Shown: in pieces, positions 61,715 through 64,000 of the stretch
Position numbering within the stretch: position 1 is the stretch's first letter
Layout of the letters: every line of letters begins with the position of its first letter
Source: Albula goreensis
Lineage: Eukaryota; Chordata; Actinopteri; Albuliformes; Albulidae
Length of the DNA: 64,000 nucleotides
NCBI GenBank assembly: GCA_022829145.1
Contig: CM040741.1
Coordinates: forward strand, 49,181,180-49,245,179
Direction of reading: 5' to 3'
Position numbers and translations under genes: made by a program
Notes under the pieces: model-generated
Databases searched by the model: none
Told to the model about the DNA's origin: nothing
The model's input: only the letters and a program-made list of their open reading frames with translations

Positions 61715-64000
61715 CTGTAGAGAAAGAAATAAAGGAAGGAGGTCAGAGACCACTGTTAACACAGCACTGACTTATCACACAGCTAAAACAGATTTGTATC
61801 AAATACCTTACAGTAACAGCACAGTAATAGTACTTACCCAGTCAACATGCCTATACAAAGACAGAAATGACTGTCAATATGGATAAGTACTGCACTTGAA
61901 TACCTAGATAACTGAATTCTGGCAGGGTTAGTATTGAACACATAATTTAAAGATATTAATTTTTTAATGGAAAGTACTGCCTATGTATGCTTAGAGGGTT
62001 AAATTCTGACAGGATCAGTAATACTTGCACACATATATTTAGAGAAAGGAATTTTTGAAGGGTGAGGCCACACACACATAGTGAAACACAGACAGACAAA
62101 CACACACACACACACAAAGCATTTGTTTGGGCTTTGAAATGTGATCCTCAATTGCTTGGTAATTGTAGCCTGAGCTTTGGAGCCCTGATCACCTTCCCCC
62201 TGCTCTCTATGTCTTTCTCTGCATGTCTCTGCTCCTCAAACTGCCTTTCAACCACAGGTTTTAAAATGATAAGGCGATGTACTATGTCCATATAACACAG
62301 ATTCAGCCAATGGCAAACCAGCCATATTAGCTTTGAAAGTAAGCAAACGAGAACCATATCTATGACATTTGCTACCCTGTCCAAAAGATCTGGCAGATAC
62401 TATTGCAGTTAGAGCAGGTCTGAGTGAGCTTTGTGAATGTATGCAATTGTTTACACGTACTACAACCCTGACATTTGAGCTACATGAAAACAAAACGGCT
62501 GCTTTAAGTATGAAAATGACAACAAAAATAACAATTAAGGCTGTACAGCTGAACTTTAAAGCCTAATTTCAAATATAAAAGTATTTGAAACTAGAAGTTA
62601 AACTAGAAACTGGAGCATCTCTGTATCACCACTCATTTGCACTGGTTACCTGAGCAATCAAAGCAGTTAGGGAATGTAAAAGACTGTACAGCCAATCACC
62701 TGTAGGGATGATAATGAGGTGGCCAGCTTTACAAAGCCAATTATGTGGGAATTAGGTGGCCATTTGAGTTAAGCCTTCCTGAAGTTCCCCCTAGGAAAAA
62801 TAAGTCATTCTATTCTATTCTTTTGTCTCCTATTCTGGGGGCCATGTTGTTTTAAAGGGCTCCAACAAACAATTAAACTTGCCCTGATAAGTATTATGCT
62901 CAGAGATGTTCTTTGAAAGTTGGAGAGTTTATGCTGGTAATTATTGGCCACAGTGACCAAACCCTAAAGAGGTGGAGCTCTCTTTGCGACATTATGGGCT
63001 GGTATCCCCACTGTGCAAGCCAGGAAGCTGGGGAGGGGGTGTGGAACGTGGACATAGGTGATATCAGATGTTTGCTGGTGCACTTACTGCTGTGAGTTTC
63101 CCCTTTCCCTGCCACTTCCTGTGGGTTTTTATCAAACACACTGGAATTTATAGTCAATTTGCGCAAACATCTCTATTCAAACTCAAAACCTGCACATATG
63201 CACTATCACTATTTCAAACAAGTACAAAATCAAAAATTCTCTCACACAAGCAGACATGCAGACATAGACACGCACACACACAAAGCTTTGTTGATTTTTA
63301 AAAGTCCACCAATACGCACAATGCAAATTGTCCTGCCGCAAGGGAGTTGTATAATGTTTCACTTAACCCCTTCTCCTTTCCCACCTCTTCATCTAGACAA
63401 CGACTAGCACCTCCTCCAATTCTGTGTTCTCATGTTACTATATCTGTAACACAATACGGGAATTCCCAGTGCTGGGAGTTTGAATTTAAATTCAGTTGCC
63501 GTGGTAACATGACAGGGTGCAGGGTGAGGATGTGAACCAACGATGGACTTGTGTGACTGTTTTTGTTTAAAAATAGCTTTTTTTCTTTTTTTAGTAAAGC
63601 AAGTTTTGATTGAATTATAAAAAGCTTCAGGAAAAAAGAGCAAACAGAAGAACAAAAGAGCAATTCTTGACATGGAGAGAAAGACAGAGAGCTTTTCATT
63701 CATATGGGCTGTGATACAATGATACAACCCCCTTTCTACAGAATTAATCACAACACTCAACATGCCAACAGTAAAATTTCAAAAATATATTCAAGTGCCA
63801 AGAAGACATTTCAACGGCAATCTCACATTTGTACTCTATCTTCAGTGTAACATTGTGTTGTGTGCATTGAATCAACTTGCATTTATTTGAGATACAGCTA
63901 AAATTAAAATTAAGATTTTAATTTAATTTTAAGGTTTAAATCATTATACTTTAATTGTAATCTTTTTTTCCAGTTTTGACATTTTCAAGGGACGAAGCTA
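61715..64000. other. Igsf9 intron at the right edge (non-coding)
   Basis: No exon was recognised in these 2.3 kb. The upstream half of Ig1 and the signal peptide of igsf9 should lie farther right. Open frames here have no family match. Confidence 0.65.

Overview
This is a window of vertebrate nuclear DNA, most likely from a ray-finned (teleost) fish. Multi-exon genes with GT-AG introns, long (CA)n, (GA)n and (TA)n arrays, a tRNA-derived SINE whose body resembles common fish SINEs and a decayed Tc1-type transposase all fit. No species was identified. I found no prokaryotic, plasmid, phage or CRISPR content. I assembled five protein-coding genes by reading exons in each frame and requiring splice sites and codon phases to match. 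Gene names rest on remembered family sequences, not on a database search.

Layout from left to right: (1) rab11fip1 on the minus strand, 1444-21034. It has four visible coding exons (C2 domain, conserved basic block, a very long Glu/Arg helix with NPF motifs, and a Pro-rich exon). Its Rab11-binding C-terminus lies beyond the left edge. (2) A relic Tc1-like transposon at about 21.7-22.2 kb. (3) pdlim2 on the minus strand, 23106-26745 (PDZ plus LIM), probably with an untranslated first exon and promoter farther upstream. (4) neurl3 on the minus strand, 30486-32995 (NHR plus RING E3 ligase). (5) nkx6.3 on the plus strand, 38944-40829, complete in three exons, with an unusually divergent homeodomain. 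(6) igsf9 on the minus strand, 47996-61714, with 18 phase-consistent exons (Ig half domain, four full Ig domains, two FN3, membrane segment, very long cytoplasmic tail). Its signal peptide and the first half of Ig1 lie beyond the right edge.

The genes do not form a pathway unit. They cover recycling-endosome traffic, actin/PDZ-LIM scaffolding, ubiquitin ligation, a developmental transcription factor and a synaptic adhesion molecule. From memory, human RAB11FIP1, NKX6-3 and PDLIM2 lie on 8p, while IGSF9 (1q) and NEURL3 (2q) do not, so the order here is a fish-specific or ancestral arrangement worth checking. The space between genes holds microsatellites, a few transposon relics, two diverged local duplications near nkx6.3 and some AT-rich stretches that look like conserved regulatory elements.

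The most interesting points are in rab11fip1 (a long single-alpha-helix-like segment, NPF motifs and KRAP-like proline motifs), in nkx6.3 (loss of the Groucho-type motif and a changed homeodomain), and at the gene-structure level (a possible GC-AG intron in pdlim2, an open retained intron in neurl3, a 21/63-bp minisatellite inside igsf9). I did not find a clearly new biological system.
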